From Mesonia phycicola (lineage in GTDB: Bacteria > Bacteroidota > Bacteroidia > Flavobacteriales > Flavobacteriaceae): a stretch of DNA of 64,000 nucleotides. The position numbers and the translations under genes were made by a program. The stretch is from NCBI RefSeq assembly GCF_900141885.1, contig NZ_FQYY01000003.1, positions 1 through 64,000 of the forward strand. The letters are read 5' to 3'. Each line of letters begins with the position of its first letter. The first letter of the stretch is position 1. Under the pieces are notes generated by a model. It did not search any database. It was given only the letters and a program-made list of their open reading frames with translations, and was not told the DNA's origin. Below are positions 34,701 through 44,988 of the stretch, piece after piece.

Positions 34701-35066
34701 TTATTTAATTACTCTAACTTCTGTATTAATGTCATGTGGCTGACCGTTCACAAACTTACTAAAATAGGTAAGCTCTTTTCCTTCAAAATTATTTAAATTT
34801 CTTCCTAACTCTTGTTCTGCTTCTTTTAATGAATAAGATATTACTTTGATGTCATTGTAAAAAGAGTCTTCATTTTCTTTTTTTATACCTACCTCAATAG
34901 TTCTTGTGGTTTCATTATACTTAGCATACTTCGCTTTTAACGTATGCCTAATAATTTCTACAAACTCATCAGATAACTGATGACAACTTTTACAATTTTC
35001 TAAATATTGCTTTACTAAAGTTTTTAAACTTGTCTTGATCTCATACTCTGTTAAATAAGCTGTCAT
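34701..35066 (-). CDS. Hypothetical cytoplasmic protein
   Basis: 121 residues, no signal peptide or membrane helix. Helical N-terminus (EYEIKTSLKTLVKQYLENCK), then a beta hairpin (TRTIEVGIKKENED) and helix. A CKSCH string occurs but heme attachment is not expected without export. It is a stand-alone gene with its own terminator. No family recognised. Confidence 0.7.
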   Translation of the reverse strand: MTAYLTEYEIKTSLKTLVKQYLENCKSCHQLSDEFVEIIRHTLKAKYAKYNETTRTIEVGIKKENEDSFYNDIKVISYSLKEAEQELGRNLNNFEGKELTYFSKFVNGQPHDINTEVRVIK

Positions 35067-35464
35067 TACAATTGTGTTTTAGTTATAGGGTAAAAGTATG
35101 AACTATTTTAATTCACTAAAACGATTTCGTAAATTTTTAACGCTTTAAGTAAAAGTTTTATTAATGTCTAATTTTTGAGCCTTTTAAACTTATATAAGTT
35201 TAAAATAAAGCTGTACAAATTGCGAATATTAAAACACAAAATATTGAAAATTAACACTTTCTATCTTAAAAAAACAAATTAACTGATAGCCCAACTAATA
35301 AATTAGAGCCTTTACAAAGATAAAAACTGGATAAAAACATAGTGAAAAGCGGTAAAAAATTTACATTAAATTAACTTCTGTAGATTTTAGTAAAATTCTT
35401 CTGTGGAAAAAATTCACGCCACAAAATGCACTCAAATTTTTAAGTATTTATAACTAACAAAAAA
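35067..35464. other. Non-coding gap with a 24-bp perfect palindrome
   Basis: No ORF. The palindrome at 35182-35205 has the half-site TTTTAAACTTAT followed by its exact inverse. No TAnnTTTG box fits the flanking genes clearly. The gap separates the hypothetical gene from the end of the sugar locus. Confidence 0.55.
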
Positions 35465-35489
35465 AGCCTCTATTAAGTAAATAGAGGCT
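35465..35489 (-). terminator. Terminator ending the sugar-utilisation locus
   Basis: The stem AGCCTCTATT/AATAGAGGCT with a 5-nt loop and a T7 tail on the minus strand, 26 bp beyond the GH97 stop. Confidence 0.85.
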
Positions 35490-35514
35490 ACCATAAGCAA
35501 ACGTGAAATATTTT

Positions 35515-37605
35515 TTATTTCTTCAAAATAGACATTGCTAAGCCACCACCCTCTGCAAGATGAGCTTTTATCACTGTACTTTTAGTAACTTCTAACTCTT
35601 CAATTTGATAAGCCGAAGGGTTTTTAGCAAAATTAGCTTCTGCTTCATCTTTATAGATTATAGCTTTATAAGTGCTATTTTCTTCTAGAAAATCTAACGA
35701 AATTTCTAAGTCTCTTGCTTCTTCATTAGTTACACTACCTAAAAACCAGTTATCACTATTACGGTCTTTTCTAGCTATGGTTACATAGTCTCCTATCTCT
35801 GCGTTAATAACTTTAGTTGTTTCCCAGTCTACCGCTACTTCTTTTATAAACTGAAAAGCATCTTCATATTTGGCATAATTTTCTGGTAAATCTGCCGCCA
35901 TTTGCATTGGACTGTACAAAATAACGTATAGCGCCAATTGATTGGCTAGGGTAGATTGTATAGCTTGACCTTCTCTGTATTTACTCAAATCTATTTGAAA
36001 AATACCTGGAGTATAATCTACAGGACCTCCTAAAATTCTTGTAAAGGGTAAAATAGTGGTGTGTGATGGCGGATTTTCATTAGCCCAACCATTAAACTCC
36101 ATACCTCGTACGCCTTCACGCGTCATAAAATTAGGATAAGTTCTTCTTAAACCAGTAGCTTTTATTGGCTCGTGGGCATCTATAGCTAATTTGTGTTTGG
36201 CTGCTACATCAATAACTTTTTGGTGATGACGCACCATATACTGTCCGTGATGAAATTCTCCTTTTGGAACAATACCTCCTGCATAACCAGTTTTAATGGC
36301 ATGGATACCTAAATCTTCATAAAACTGATAGGCTTTTTCCATACGATTTTCATAGTTGTTAGCGTCTCCAGATGTTTCGTGATGACCAATAATTTCTAAT
36401 CCGTTTTCTTTTGCTGTAGAAACCACTTTATTTATATCAAAATCATCATATGTAGTAACAAAGTCAAAAAAACCAATGGTATCTTGTGCTCCCCAATACT
36501 CCCAACCGGTATTCCAACCTTCAATTAATAAGCCTTTTATTTCGTGTTTTTTATTAAAATTGATATACTTCATAGCATTTTTTGTAGTTGCGCCATGTGT
36601 AGTATATTTTCCTTCTGCATCTTTTCTACCCCACGTACTTAGACCTAAGTGCATTTCCCACCAAATGCCTGTATACTTTATAGGTTTAGCATAATCTGCT
36701 ACATCTTGTAATTTATTAGGCTCGTTAAGGTTTAAAATAAGGTAATTAGTCACTAAATCTTTAGCTTCTTCATTAATCATAATAGTTCTCCAAGGAGAAA
36801 CAAAAGGTGTTTGTGTTCTTACTTTATCTCCATTTTCCCAAGGGACTAACTCTGCATTAAAGGTGTGATTTTCTGTTAAACCAAGTGTCATCCCAGCATA
36901 ATCTGTAAGGTTAGCTTCGTGTATACTTACATACAAACCTGTGTTGGTTTGCATAGTAATTGGTGTATTTACCGAATGAAAATTAGTGATATTTCTATCA
37001 TGACGTTGTGCATAACCCGCTTTTTCTGCATCTATTTCAGATAGTTTAGTTTCAGAATAATTATATTCATAACTATCATAATCACCAGGAATCCACCAAG
37101 ATTTATGATCTGCAGTTAACTTAAATTGAGTAATTTCATCTAAGATTACCACTTCTCCTTTTAAATTTTCTTGTTCAGGAATATCGTACCTAAAACCTAC
37201 TCCATCATTAAAAACTCTAAAAACTACATTTAATTTTCTTGAATTTTTAAGTGTATCTTCTAAGCTTAATTTTAGTTCTTTGTGTTGATCTTTTATTATG
37301 CGTTGCTCGCCCCATGGTTGTTCCCACTCTGTATTTACTTCTTCTATTTGAGAGCTGGTAATTTTAAAACCACTTACTAAATCGGTTTGATTTTTAAATT
37401 TCAATCCTAAATAAGAAGTATCAATCACCGTTACTTTATTTTTAAGAACAGTGTAAAACGGACTTCCTTCTTTATCTACTCCAAGATGAACTTCTAAGTC
37501 TCCATTAGGCGAGGTTATTGAAGTTTGTATTTTAGTTTCTTCTTTTTCTTTAGCACACCCTGTTAATAACAAAATGACACTCAAGCAACTTAATATATTT
37601 TTCAC
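35515..37605 (-). CDS. GH97 glycoside hydrolase, SusB-like
   Basis: 696 residues, lipoprotein signal with Cys17 (LLLTGC). N-terminal beta-sandwich (GDLEVHLGVDKEGSPFYTV) and TIM barrel with GLLIEGWNTGWEYWG, IKTGYAGG, IDAHEPIKATGLRRTYPN, RGMEFNG and ILGGPVDYTPG. The Glu residues in DAHEP and RGMEF fit the base and acid of the inverting alpha-glucosidase branch. The retaining branch would carry an Asp in place of the GYAG region. It starts at GTG sharing one base with the transporter stop (TAGTG). Its alpha specificity is odd in a locus whose other enzymes act on beta-glucan. Confidence 0.88.
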   Translation of the reverse strand: MKNILSCLSVILLLTGCAKEKEETKIQTSITSPNGDLEVHLGVDKEGSPFYTVLKNKVTVIDTSYLGLKFKNQTDLVSGFKITSSQIEEVNTEWEQPWGEQRIIKDQHKELKLSLEDTLKNSRKLNVVFRVFNDGVGFRYDIPEQENLKGEVVILDEITQFKLTADHKSWWIPGDYDSYEYNYSETKLSEIDAEKAGYAQRHDRNITNFHSVNTPITMQTNTGLYVSIHEANLTDYAGMTLGLTENHTFNAELVPWENGDKVRTQTPFVSPWRTIMINEEAKDLVTNYLILNLNEPNKLQDVADYAKPIKYTGIWWEMHLGLSTWGRKDAEGKYTTHGATTKNAMKYINFNKKHEIKGLLIEGWNTGWEYWGAQDTIGFFDFVTTYDDFDINKVVSTAKENGLEIIGHHETSGDANNYENRMEKAYQFYEDLGIHAIKTGYAGGIVPKGEFHHGQYMVRHHQKVIDVAAKHKLAIDAHEPIKATGLRRTYPNFMTREGVRGMEFNGWANENPPSHTTILPFTRILGGPVDYTPGIFQIDLSKYREGQAIQSTLANQLALYVILYSPMQMAADLPENYAKYEDAFQFIKEVAVDWETTKVINAEIGDYVTIARKDRNSDNWFLGSVTNEEARDLEISLDFLEENSTYKAIIYKDEAEANFAKNPSAYQIEELEVTKSTVIKAHLAEGGGLAMSILKK

Positions 37606-39008
37606 TATTTATTTTTTTTAGTCCAAAGTTCACGTACATCTTTAAGATCACGCCCTTTTGTTTCTGGTACAAATTTCCACACAAAAAGAGACATTAAAAC
37701 GCAACTAACCCCGTATACCCAATATGGGAAGGTACCGTTGCTCATTTCAAAAATGGCACTTTCTTTATCCATCATAATCGGGAAGGTTTGAGAAACCAAG
37801 TAGTTAAATAACCACTGTGCTGCAACAGCAATACCCATAGCAAGACCTCTTACTCTATCTGGAAAAATTTCTGATAACAATACCCAAGTTACCGGCCCCC
37901 AAGTCATTGCAAAACCTGCTATAAATAATAATATCCCTGCTACTGCTAATAAACTAAATTGCTGGGTGTAAATATCATAAGTAAGCATTGCTAAAGCGGT
38001 TGCCATAATAAAACCTCCCAAAATAAGTAAAGGTTTTCTTCCCCATTTATCTACCGTAAAAATGGCAATAATGGTAAAACTAAAGTTAACTACAGCTATT
38101 AATATGTTTTGAAAAATAGCGCTTTCTGCAGTATTTCCTAAAGCCTGAAATATAGAAGACCCATAATACATAATGGCATTGATACCTGTTAATTGCTGAA
38201 AAATAGAAAGCATTACTCCAACAAAAACCGCAAAACCAATTCCTTTTAAAGCGCTCCAGTTACCACTCTCTTTCTTCTCTAAAGAGTTTTCTATTTCTAC
38301 TGCTTTAATATTTGCTACGTCTTCTTTATAACCTAACCTTTGTAAAGATTTTATAGCGTTTGTTTGGTCTCCCTTAATTACATACCATCTTGGAGATTCT
38401 GGTACAAAAAAGAGTAATAAGAAAAATAATATAGCAGGAATTAATTCTAACCCAAACATATATCTCCATCCGTAATTTACATTCCAGGTATTTAAGGCTT
38501 CTTCGGTAACATCGGCGGTTATCATAGAAGAAGCTAAGTGATTACCTACCCAATAATTTACAAAGAATACTACTAAAAAACCAGTTACAATAGCCATTTG
38601 GTTAAGAGAAACCATTGCTCCGCGTTTTTCTTTAGGTGATACTTCTGAAATATACATTGGTGAAAGCATAGAGGCTAAACCAATACCTACACCACCTACA
38701 ATTCTGTATATTGCTAAGCCAAAAAGGGAGTCTGCTAATGCACTACCCAATGCAGAAATTGAAAATAGAAAAGCCGCTATTAATAAAGATTTTTTTCTTC
38801 CTAAAGATTCTGCTAATACTCCAGCACCAAGACCACCAAATATACAACCTATTAAAGCTGAACCTACTGCCCAACCTTGCTCTGCTGTAGAGAAGTTGAA
38901 ATAATCTTTAAAAAAGAGTTGTGCTCCATTTATTACTCCTGTATCATAACCAAATAAAAACCCTCCTAAAGTAGAGATAATGATAGGTAATATTAACTTT
39001 TTATTCAT
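37605..39008 (-). CDS. Sugar porter family MFS transporter
   Basis: 467 residues with 12 predicted membrane helices. Family signatures are GYDTGVINGA, ESLGRKKSLL, PESPRWYVIKG, QQLTGINAIMYYG, WGRKPLL and VPETKGRDL. It probably takes monosaccharide (glucose) released in the periplasm into the cytoplasm by proton symport. It lies between the GH3 gene (88-bp gap) and GH97 (1-bp overlap). Confidence 0.93.
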   Translation of the reverse strand: MNKKLILPIIISTLGGFLFGYDTGVINGAQLFFKDYFNFSTAEQGWAVGSALIGCIFGGLGAGVLAESLGRKKSLLIAAFLFSISALGSALADSLFGLAIYRIVGGVGIGLASMLSPMYISEVSPKEKRGAMVSLNQMAIVTGFLVVFFVNYWVGNHLASSMITADVTEEALNTWNVNYGWRYMFGLELIPAILFFLLLFFVPESPRWYVIKGDQTNAIKSLQRLGYKEDVANIKAVEIENSLEKKESGNWSALKGIGFAVFVGVMLSIFQQLTGINAIMYYGSSIFQALGNTAESAIFQNILIAVVNFSFTIIAIFTVDKWGRKPLLILGGFIMATALAMLTYDIYTQQFSLLAVAGILLFIAGFAMTWGPVTWVLLSEIFPDRVRGLAMGIAVAAQWLFNYLVSQTFPIMMDKESAIFEMSNGTFPYWVYGVSCVLMSLFVWKFVPETKGRDLKDVRELWTKKNK

Positions 39009-39096
39009 AATCTGTGTGTATGTGTGTAAAGAAATTTAACCCATAAATATAAGTGTTAAACTTCTTTTTTAATTCTACATAAGTTAAATTTATAAC

Positions 39097-41409
39097 TTAC
39101 TCGTTTAGTGTAAACCTAAGTTGTTGACTATTATCACTAGAACTTGTACCTACAAATACATCAAATTCACCAGGTTCTGCTACGTGCTCTAAATTGCTAT
39201 TGTAAAATTTTAAATCTTCTGCAGTAATAGTAAATGTTACTGTTTTAGATTCTCCTTTTTTAATGGCAATTTTATTAAAACCTATTAGTTGTTTTTTAGG
39301 CGGAGTAATGCTTCTTACTTTATCGTGAATATATAGTTGCACTACTTCTTCTCCATCATAATCGCCTATATTAGTTACAGTAGTACTTACGGTTACAGAG
39401 CCTTCCATATTCATTTCTTCAGAAGAAATTTTGGTATTACTATATTTAAAATCAGTATAACTTAATCCGTATCCAAAAGGAAAAAGAGGAGAATTATCTA
39501 CATCTATATATTCAGATTTAAACTTCTCAAAACCTTCTTGTAAACCTGGTCTTCCTGTATTTTTCATAGAATAATATACAGGAACTTGCCCTACGTTTCT
39601 TGGCCAAGAAGCAGTTATTTTTCCTGAAGGGTTATAATCTCCAAAAACTACATCTGCAATAGCATTACCTGCCTCTACTCCAGGATGCCATACTTGAAGA
39701 ATATCTATAGGAAGTTCTGCTTCTTCAGAAATATTTAATGGTCTACCACTCATTAATACCAACACCATTGGTTTTCCTGTTTTAGCTAATTCTCTAATTA
39801 AAACTTTTTGGCTTTCTGGTAAAAGTAAATTTGTTCTACTTGCGGCTTCTCCACTCATTTCTGAAGCTTCACCTACCACTGCTACAATTACATCTGCTTT
39901 TTTTGCAACTTCTAAAGCTTGTCCTAAGAGTTCTTCTGGAGATTCTTCACTAATTTCAATTTTAGGTCCAAATACATTTACATTTTTTGCCAGTTGTTTA
40001 TCGTTAGAAATATTAGCCCCTTTTGCATAAGTGATTTTTGCTTTTTTAGCTACGTTTTGAAAACCTTCTAATACGGTAATAGAATTTTTAAAATCTCCTG
40101 TTGGTGCCCAAGTACCTGGCATATTTGCCTGATCTTTAGCTAACGGACCTATTAATGCTATTTTTGTTTTTTTATCTAACGGAAGTATTTGTTGGTCTTT
40201 TTTAAGTAACACGAAAGAATGTGCTGCTGCTTTTCTTGCAATGGCTCTATTTTCTTTAGTAAGAATATCTTTTTTAGCTCTTTTCTTATCTAAGTATTTA
40301 TAAGGATCTTCAAATAGGCCTAATTTATACTTTGCTTCTAAAATTCTTCTTGCAGCGGTGGTAATTTCTTCTTCTGTAACTTTGCCTTCGTCTAAAGATT
40401 TTTTTAGAGTAGTTACAAAACCTTCTCCTACCATATCCATATCTAAACCTGCTTTAAGAGATTGAGCAGATACTGCTTGTAAATCACCTAAACCGTGAGC
40501 AATCATCTCGTTTACAGATGTATAATCTGAAACTACAAAACCATCAAACTTCCAACGGTCTCTAAGTAAATCTGTTAGCAACCACTTGTTTCCTGTAGCA
40601 GGAATCCCATCTACATCATTAAAAGAACTCATTACACTTGCTACACCAGCATCAATTGCAGCTTTGTAAGGTGGTAAATATTGATTAAACATTTTTACGT
40701 GACTCATATCTACCGTATTGTAATCTCTGCCCGCTTCTGGCGCTCCATATAATGCAAAATGCTTTACTGTTGCAATCATAGTGTTGGTTTGTGTAAGATC
40801 ATCACCTTGGTAACCCTCTACCACAGCTTTTGCAATTTGAGAACCTAAATAAGCATCTTCTCCTGCACCTTCTGCAACTCTACCCCAACGCGGATCACGA
40901 GAAATGTCTACCATAGGAGAGAAATTCCAATTAATTCCGTCTGCTGTTGCTTCTTTTGCTGCTACTTGTGCTCCTTGCTTAATTAAATTCATATCCCAAC
41001 TTGCTGCAGTACCTAATGGAATTGGGAAAGTTGTTTTATAACCGTGAATTACATCTGAACCTATAAGTAAGGGAATACCTAATCTAGTATCGTTTACTGC
41101 GTACTCTTGTGCAATTCTAATTTTTTCTGGACCAGAAACTCCAAATAGACCACCTACTTGCCCATCTTTTATTTTCTGTTGCACATTATCACTCACTACA
41201 GCACCTGTAGCTACACCTCCACCTGGAGTAAGTAAGTTAAGTTGCCCTATTTTTTCTTCAATTGTCATTTTCTCTAAAAGAGAATTGACTTTTTTGTCCA
41301 TTTCTTCTTTATTAATTTTTGGACCTGTGTATGGGTTTTCTTTTTGCTGAGCAGATAGCGAAAAGCTGAATATACTTAATGCTATAACTGCAATTGATTT
41401 TTTAAACAT
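39097..41409 (-). CDS. bglX: GH3 beta-glucosidase
   Basis: 770 residues with signal peptide MFKKSIAVIALSIFSFSLSA. GH3 N-domain with KHFALYGAPEAGRDYN and nucleophile Asp in GFVVSDYTSV; the C-domain has VGEASEMSGEAASR with the acid/base region; an FN3-like domain ends the protein (STTVTNIGDYDGEEVVQLYI). In the periplasm it would split oligoglucosides from the endo enzymes into glucose. The start is 26 bp after the GH144-type gene. Confidence 0.93.
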   Translation of the reverse strand: MFKKSIAVIALSIFSFSLSAQQKENPYTGPKINKEEMDKKVNSLLEKMTIEEKIGQLNLLTPGGGVATGAVVSDNVQQKIKDGQVGGLFGVSGPEKIRIAQEYAVNDTRLGIPLLIGSDVIHGYKTTFPIPLGTAASWDMNLIKQGAQVAAKEATADGINWNFSPMVDISRDPRWGRVAEGAGEDAYLGSQIAKAVVEGYQGDDLTQTNTMIATVKHFALYGAPEAGRDYNTVDMSHVKMFNQYLPPYKAAIDAGVASVMSSFNDVDGIPATGNKWLLTDLLRDRWKFDGFVVSDYTSVNEMIAHGLGDLQAVSAQSLKAGLDMDMVGEGFVTTLKKSLDEGKVTEEEITTAARRILEAKYKLGLFEDPYKYLDKKRAKKDILTKENRAIARKAAAHSFVLLKKDQQILPLDKKTKIALIGPLAKDQANMPGTWAPTGDFKNSITVLEGFQNVAKKAKITYAKGANISNDKQLAKNVNVFGPKIEISEESPEELLGQALEVAKKADVIVAVVGEASEMSGEAASRTNLLLPESQKVLIRELAKTGKPMVLVLMSGRPLNISEEAELPIDILQVWHPGVEAGNAIADVVFGDYNPSGKITASWPRNVGQVPVYYSMKNTGRPGLQEGFEKFKSEYIDVDNSPLFPFGYGLSYTDFKYSNTKISSEEMNMEGSVTVSTTVTNIGDYDGEEVVQLYIHDKVRSITPPKKQLIGFNKIAIKKGESKTVTFTITAEDLKFYNSNLEHVAEPGEFDVFVGTSSSDNSQQLRFTLNE

Positions 41410-41435
41410 GTGAGTAGGTTTTATTAAGTAGTTTT

Positions 41436-42836
41436 TTATTTTTTGTAAGAAAATCCTAGTTTATCAAGACCTTTTTGTACTTCTGGAGCTTGCATAAATA
41501 AATCCCAAATAAGTCCTGTTCTATAATTTTCTATCATTACTATCATTGGGCCCTGATCTATTGCTAGATATTTTTTTGCTGACCATTTACCATAATCTAA
41601 ACTAAATGCATCATAAAATCCAGCAGGCCCCCAAGTAAGTTCATTTAAATCTGTGTAATAATAACGTATGGCTCTCATAGATTCTTTAGGAGTATAAGGT
41701 AAAGAGCTTACTGCTGCTGTTGGCGAAACTACCCCACGATCTTCATCTGGAGAATGAGCAGCATAACCAAGTGTCCCATAATTACTTCTTGTATAACTAG
41801 CTGTGATACCCCAAGAATTTTTACTATAGGTTTTCGAGTTGTTTGGATTTTCTTGACAATATTCGTAGTTAATTTTAGAGTGATTTACATTTAAATCCCA
41901 ATAATTAGCGTATTTATCTTCTAAACCTTTTGGATTTAAGCCTAAGTAAGAATAATGTGCCCAAAATAACGGTCCGCCTTTATCCCCTACGGTATTATGT
42001 TTTAAGATTAAAGGAATACCGTAAGCTTTTTCGTCTGTAGTGATGTTACCGCTACGTGCCCAACCTTCGTGATAAACTTCTGGTTTGATACTGTGGTTTG
42101 GCGATGAAGCTGCCATTACATAAGTAACTAAACACTCATTATAACCTTCAATCATAAAATTTTTCTCAAACTTATAATCTGGTGACCAATGCCAAAATAT
42201 TCCGTTTTTATTGTTGGTATACCAACTCCATTCAATAGTATTCCACAGATTGTCAAACTTTTTGGCTACTGCTTTTTCTTTTTCGTTACCGTTTTTTAGA
42301 TACTCTCTAACCACAATAAATCCTTGTGCTAAAAAAGAAGTTTCTACAATATCGCCTCCGTTATCTTGGCTATCAGATCCAAATTTTTGAGTATTACCCG
42401 TTTCTCCATTAATCCAATGTGGCCAAGCCCCGTGATAACGAGGTGTGTTTTCTAAGAAATTGGCAATTTTTTCTAAACGATTTACAGCTTCTTCACGATT
42501 GATGAAATTTCTTTCCATCCCAACAACAATACCCATTAATCCAAAGCCAGAACCTCCCGTAGTTACAATATTTGCATCGTTTTTTGGATACTCTCCATCT
42601 GGATGGTAACGTTCTCTACCTAAACCAGAATTAGGTTCAGCAAAATCCCAGAAATATTTTAAGGTCTGTTGCTGTACCATATCAAGCAGTTCCTCATCAC
42701 TTAATTTAGTTGAATCTGTTTTTATATTGGGAGTTTCTTTTTCTGTAGTATTAGAAGAATTGTTCCCTTTTTCTTTACAAGAGAAAAAGCAAATTGATGT
42801 ACATATTACTATTAATGTTAAGCTTAGTTTTTTCAT
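41436..42836 (-). CDS. GH144-type (glucoamylase-like family) endo-glucanase, copy 1
   Basis: 466 residues, lipoprotein Cys20 (FFSC). Matches the Glycoamylase-type domain: LKYFWDFAEPNSGLGRERYH, TTGGSGFGLMGIVVG, HGAWPHWING, GGDIVETSFLAQG, GYNECLVTYV, GPLFWAHYSYLGLNP, SPTAAVSSLPYTP and AIDQGPMIVMIENYRTGLIW. The CAZy family GH144 was founded on endo-beta-1,2-glucanase (Chitinophaga). Close paralogue of the gene at 43567, separated by an esterase. Probably surface-anchored or periplasmic. Confidence 0.85.
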   Translation of the reverse strand: MKKLSLTLIVICTSICFFSCKEKGNNSSNTTEKETPNIKTDSTKLSDEELLDMVQQQTLKYFWDFAEPNSGLGRERYHPDGEYPKNDANIVTTGGSGFGLMGIVVGMERNFINREEAVNRLEKIANFLENTPRYHGAWPHWINGETGNTQKFGSDSQDNGGDIVETSFLAQGFIVVREYLKNGNEKEKAVAKKFDNLWNTIEWSWYTNNKNGIFWHWSPDYKFEKNFMIEGYNECLVTYVMAASSPNHSIKPEVYHEGWARSGNITTDEKAYGIPLILKHNTVGDKGGPLFWAHYSYLGLNPKGLEDKYANYWDLNVNHSKINYEYCQENPNNSKTYSKNSWGITASYTRSNYGTLGYAAHSPDEDRGVVSPTAAVSSLPYTPKESMRAIRYYYTDLNELTWGPAGFYDAFSLDYGKWSAKKYLAIDQGPMIVMIENYRTGLIWDLFMQAPEVQKGLDKLGFSYKK

Positions 42837-42843
42837 GTGAATT

Positions 42844-43557
42844 TTATTGCTTTTGATTTAACAACCATTTGTAAAACTCTGGATTGTTGTAGGTTTCTGT
42901 CCAACTATTATGATTTGCGTATGGGTAAACCGTATATTTTACATTTTTGTTACCAACTTGCTGAAGTGCCATTACCATTTTATTACTATTTTCTGGTAGT
43001 ACCACATCATCTAAAGCGCCGTGAAAAATCCAGATAGGCATATTTTTTAAATGCATTGCATTTCTGTAAATAGGTCTATAAATTGCTCCGCAAACAGGAG
43101 CCATAGCAGCAAAAAGTTCTGGGTATTCACCTCCTACAGCCCAAGTACCATAGCCACCCATACTTAATCCTGTTAAATAAACCCTACTGGCCTCAACTCG
43201 ATAAGTTTTAATGATTGATTTCACTAATGCAGCGACTTGGTGGGGTTGCCAGTAGGTGTTATTTGGGCATTGTGGTGCTACTATTAAAGCATCTATGGAG
43301 TTTCCTTGTTCTATATAATTTAAAGGCCCGTGTACTTTTACTTTATTTACATCTGTACCTCTTTCTCCTGCACCATGTAAAAAAACAATAAGCGGGTAGT
43401 TTTTTTTAGAATCGTTATAACCTTCAGGTTTATACAGTAAATAATCTAAATCTACTGGCATTAAAACCTCTTTTTTATATTGATTTGTTTCAATTTGTGA
43501 AAATGAAGCATTGAATACAAAAGCAAATAATAGTAGCAATATTGATTTTTGTTTCAT
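42844..43557 (-). CDS. Secreted alpha/beta-hydrolase esterase
   Basis: 237 residues with signal peptide (MKQKSILLLLFAFVFNASFS). Oxyanion region VFLHGAGERGTD, nucleophile Ser in GLSMGGYG, Asp in HGALDDVV and His in YANHNSW. Family: carboxylesterase/PHB depolymerase-like. Placed between the two GH144-type genes (7 and 9 bp gaps), so it likely removes acyl groups from the same glycan. Confidence 0.88.
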   Translation of the reverse strand: MKQKSILLLLFAFVFNASFSQIETNQYKKEVLMPVDLDYLLYKPEGYNDSKKNYPLIVFLHGAGERGTDVNKVKVHGPLNYIEQGNSIDALIVAPQCPNNTYWQPHQVAALVKSIIKTYRVEASRVYLTGLSMGGYGTWAVGGEYPELFAAMAPVCGAIYRPIYRNAMHLKNMPIWIFHGALDDVVLPENSNKMVMALQQVGNKNVKYTVYPYANHNSWTETYNNPEFYKWLLNQKQ

Positions 43558-43566
43558 TTTAATAAA

Positions 43567-44937
43567 TTAATAGTTAAAACCCAGACTGTCTAGTCCATCT
43601 TGAATTTCTGGTGCTTGCATAAACAAGTTCCAAATTAAACCTGTTCTATAATTTTCTATCATAACAATCATTGGGCCTTGGTCTATTGCTAAGTAGCTAT
43701 TTGCAGACCAATTACCGCCTTGTAAGCTAAAAGCATCATAAAAACCAGCTTCTCCCCAAGTTAAATCATTATAATTTTCATAAAAATTATGCATTGCCGC
43801 TAAAGATTCTTGTGGTGTATATGGTATAGAGCTTACTGCTGCTGTGGGTGAAATTACACCACGGTCGTTAGTTGGTGAATGTGCTGTGTAACCAATAGAG
43901 CCATCTGCCTCTTTCGTATAACTTGCAGTTAAACCCCAAAAATTTTCTCCATAACCAGTATACCCATAAGGGTTTTCTACACAATAATTGTAGTTAATTA
44001 AGGTATGGTTTTTATTTAGTTGCCAATAGTTTGCATATTGATCTGTAAGATTAGTAGGGTTTAAGCCTAAATAAGAATAATGTGCCCAAAAAAGAGGACC
44101 ACCATATTGCTCGTGACCATTATGTTTTAAAATTAATGGTAGATCATACTTTGTATTTGCGGAAGTAATATTTCCGTTTCTAGCCCAACCTTCATGATAA
44201 ACCTCTGTATCTATTCCATAATCTGGAGAAGAAGCTGCAAGTACATAGGTAATTAAACATTCGTTATAACCTTCTAAAGGAAAATTCATTTGCCAATTAT
44301 AGATTGGTGACCAATGCCAATACAAAACATTTTGATTATTTGTATACCAATTCCACTCTATGCCTTTCCAAAGATTATCAAATTTTTGAGCTACTGCTTT
44401 TTCTTCTAAAGTTCCGTTTTTTAAATACTCTCTTACCACAATCATTCCTTGTGCTAGAAAAGAAGTTTCTACTAAATCACCACCATCATCAAACGCACTA
44501 AAAGGTTCTGCTTGCCCTGTTTCTCCATTAACCCAATGTGACCAAGCACCGTGAAAACGGTCTGAATTTTCTAGAAAAGTAGCTATATTATTTAAACGCT
44601 GTACTGCTTCATCTCTAGATATAAAGCCTCTTTCTATACCTACAATTATTGCCATTAACCCAAAACCAGAGCCTCCCGTTGTTATTGTTGCAGAGTTGTT
44701 GCCCGTTGGATAATAACGTTCTCTAGCTAATTGTGAATTTGGCTCTGCATACTCCCAAAAATATTTTAAAGTAGTGCTTTGTACAGCATCTAATAATTCT
44801 TCATCTGTTACAGGTTCTATTTTGGGTTCATCTTCTCCTAAATAAGGGTCTTCATAACTATAATCGTTATTGTCTGAACACGCTAAAAAAAATACTACGC
44901 TAAAAATAAGTAATATGGCAACCTGTATTTTTTTCAT
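43567..44937 (-). CDS. GH144-type endo-glucanase, copy 2
   Basis: 456 residues, lipoprotein Cys20 (FLAC). Carries every motif of copy 1 (YFWEYAEPNSQLARERYYP, TTGGSGFGLMAIIVGIERGF, HGAWSHWVNGETG, GPLFWAHYSYLGLNPTNL). By eye well over half of the positions match. It is the first enzyme after the LamG lipoprotein, with a 146-bp gap holding a hairpin. Confidence 0.86.
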   Translation of the reverse strand: MKKIQVAILLIFSVVFFLACSDNNDYSYEDPYLGEDEPKIEPVTDEELLDAVQSTTLKYFWEYAEPNSQLARERYYPTGNNSATITTGGSGFGLMAIIVGIERGFISRDEAVQRLNNIATFLENSDRFHGAWSHWVNGETGQAEPFSAFDDGGDLVETSFLAQGMIVVREYLKNGTLEEKAVAQKFDNLWKGIEWNWYTNNQNVLYWHWSPIYNWQMNFPLEGYNECLITYVLAASSPDYGIDTEVYHEGWARNGNITSANTKYDLPLILKHNGHEQYGGPLFWAHYSYLGLNPTNLTDQYANYWQLNKNHTLINYNYCVENPYGYTGYGENFWGLTASYTKEADGSIGYTAHSPTNDRGVISPTAAVSSIPYTPQESLAAMHNFYENYNDLTWGEAGFYDAFSLQGGNWSANSYLAIDQGPMIVMIENYRTGLIWNLFMQAPEIQDGLDSLGFNY

Positions 44938-44988
44938 AATAATTTTAAGTTATTTGTACCTTATTTAAAGTAAAATATTTTCCAATCG

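Noticed and set aside
34960-34995. Cytochrome-type heme site CKSCH in the 121-residue protein
   Set aside because: There is no signal peptide, and c-type heme attachment occurs outside the cytoplasm; the match is probably chance.
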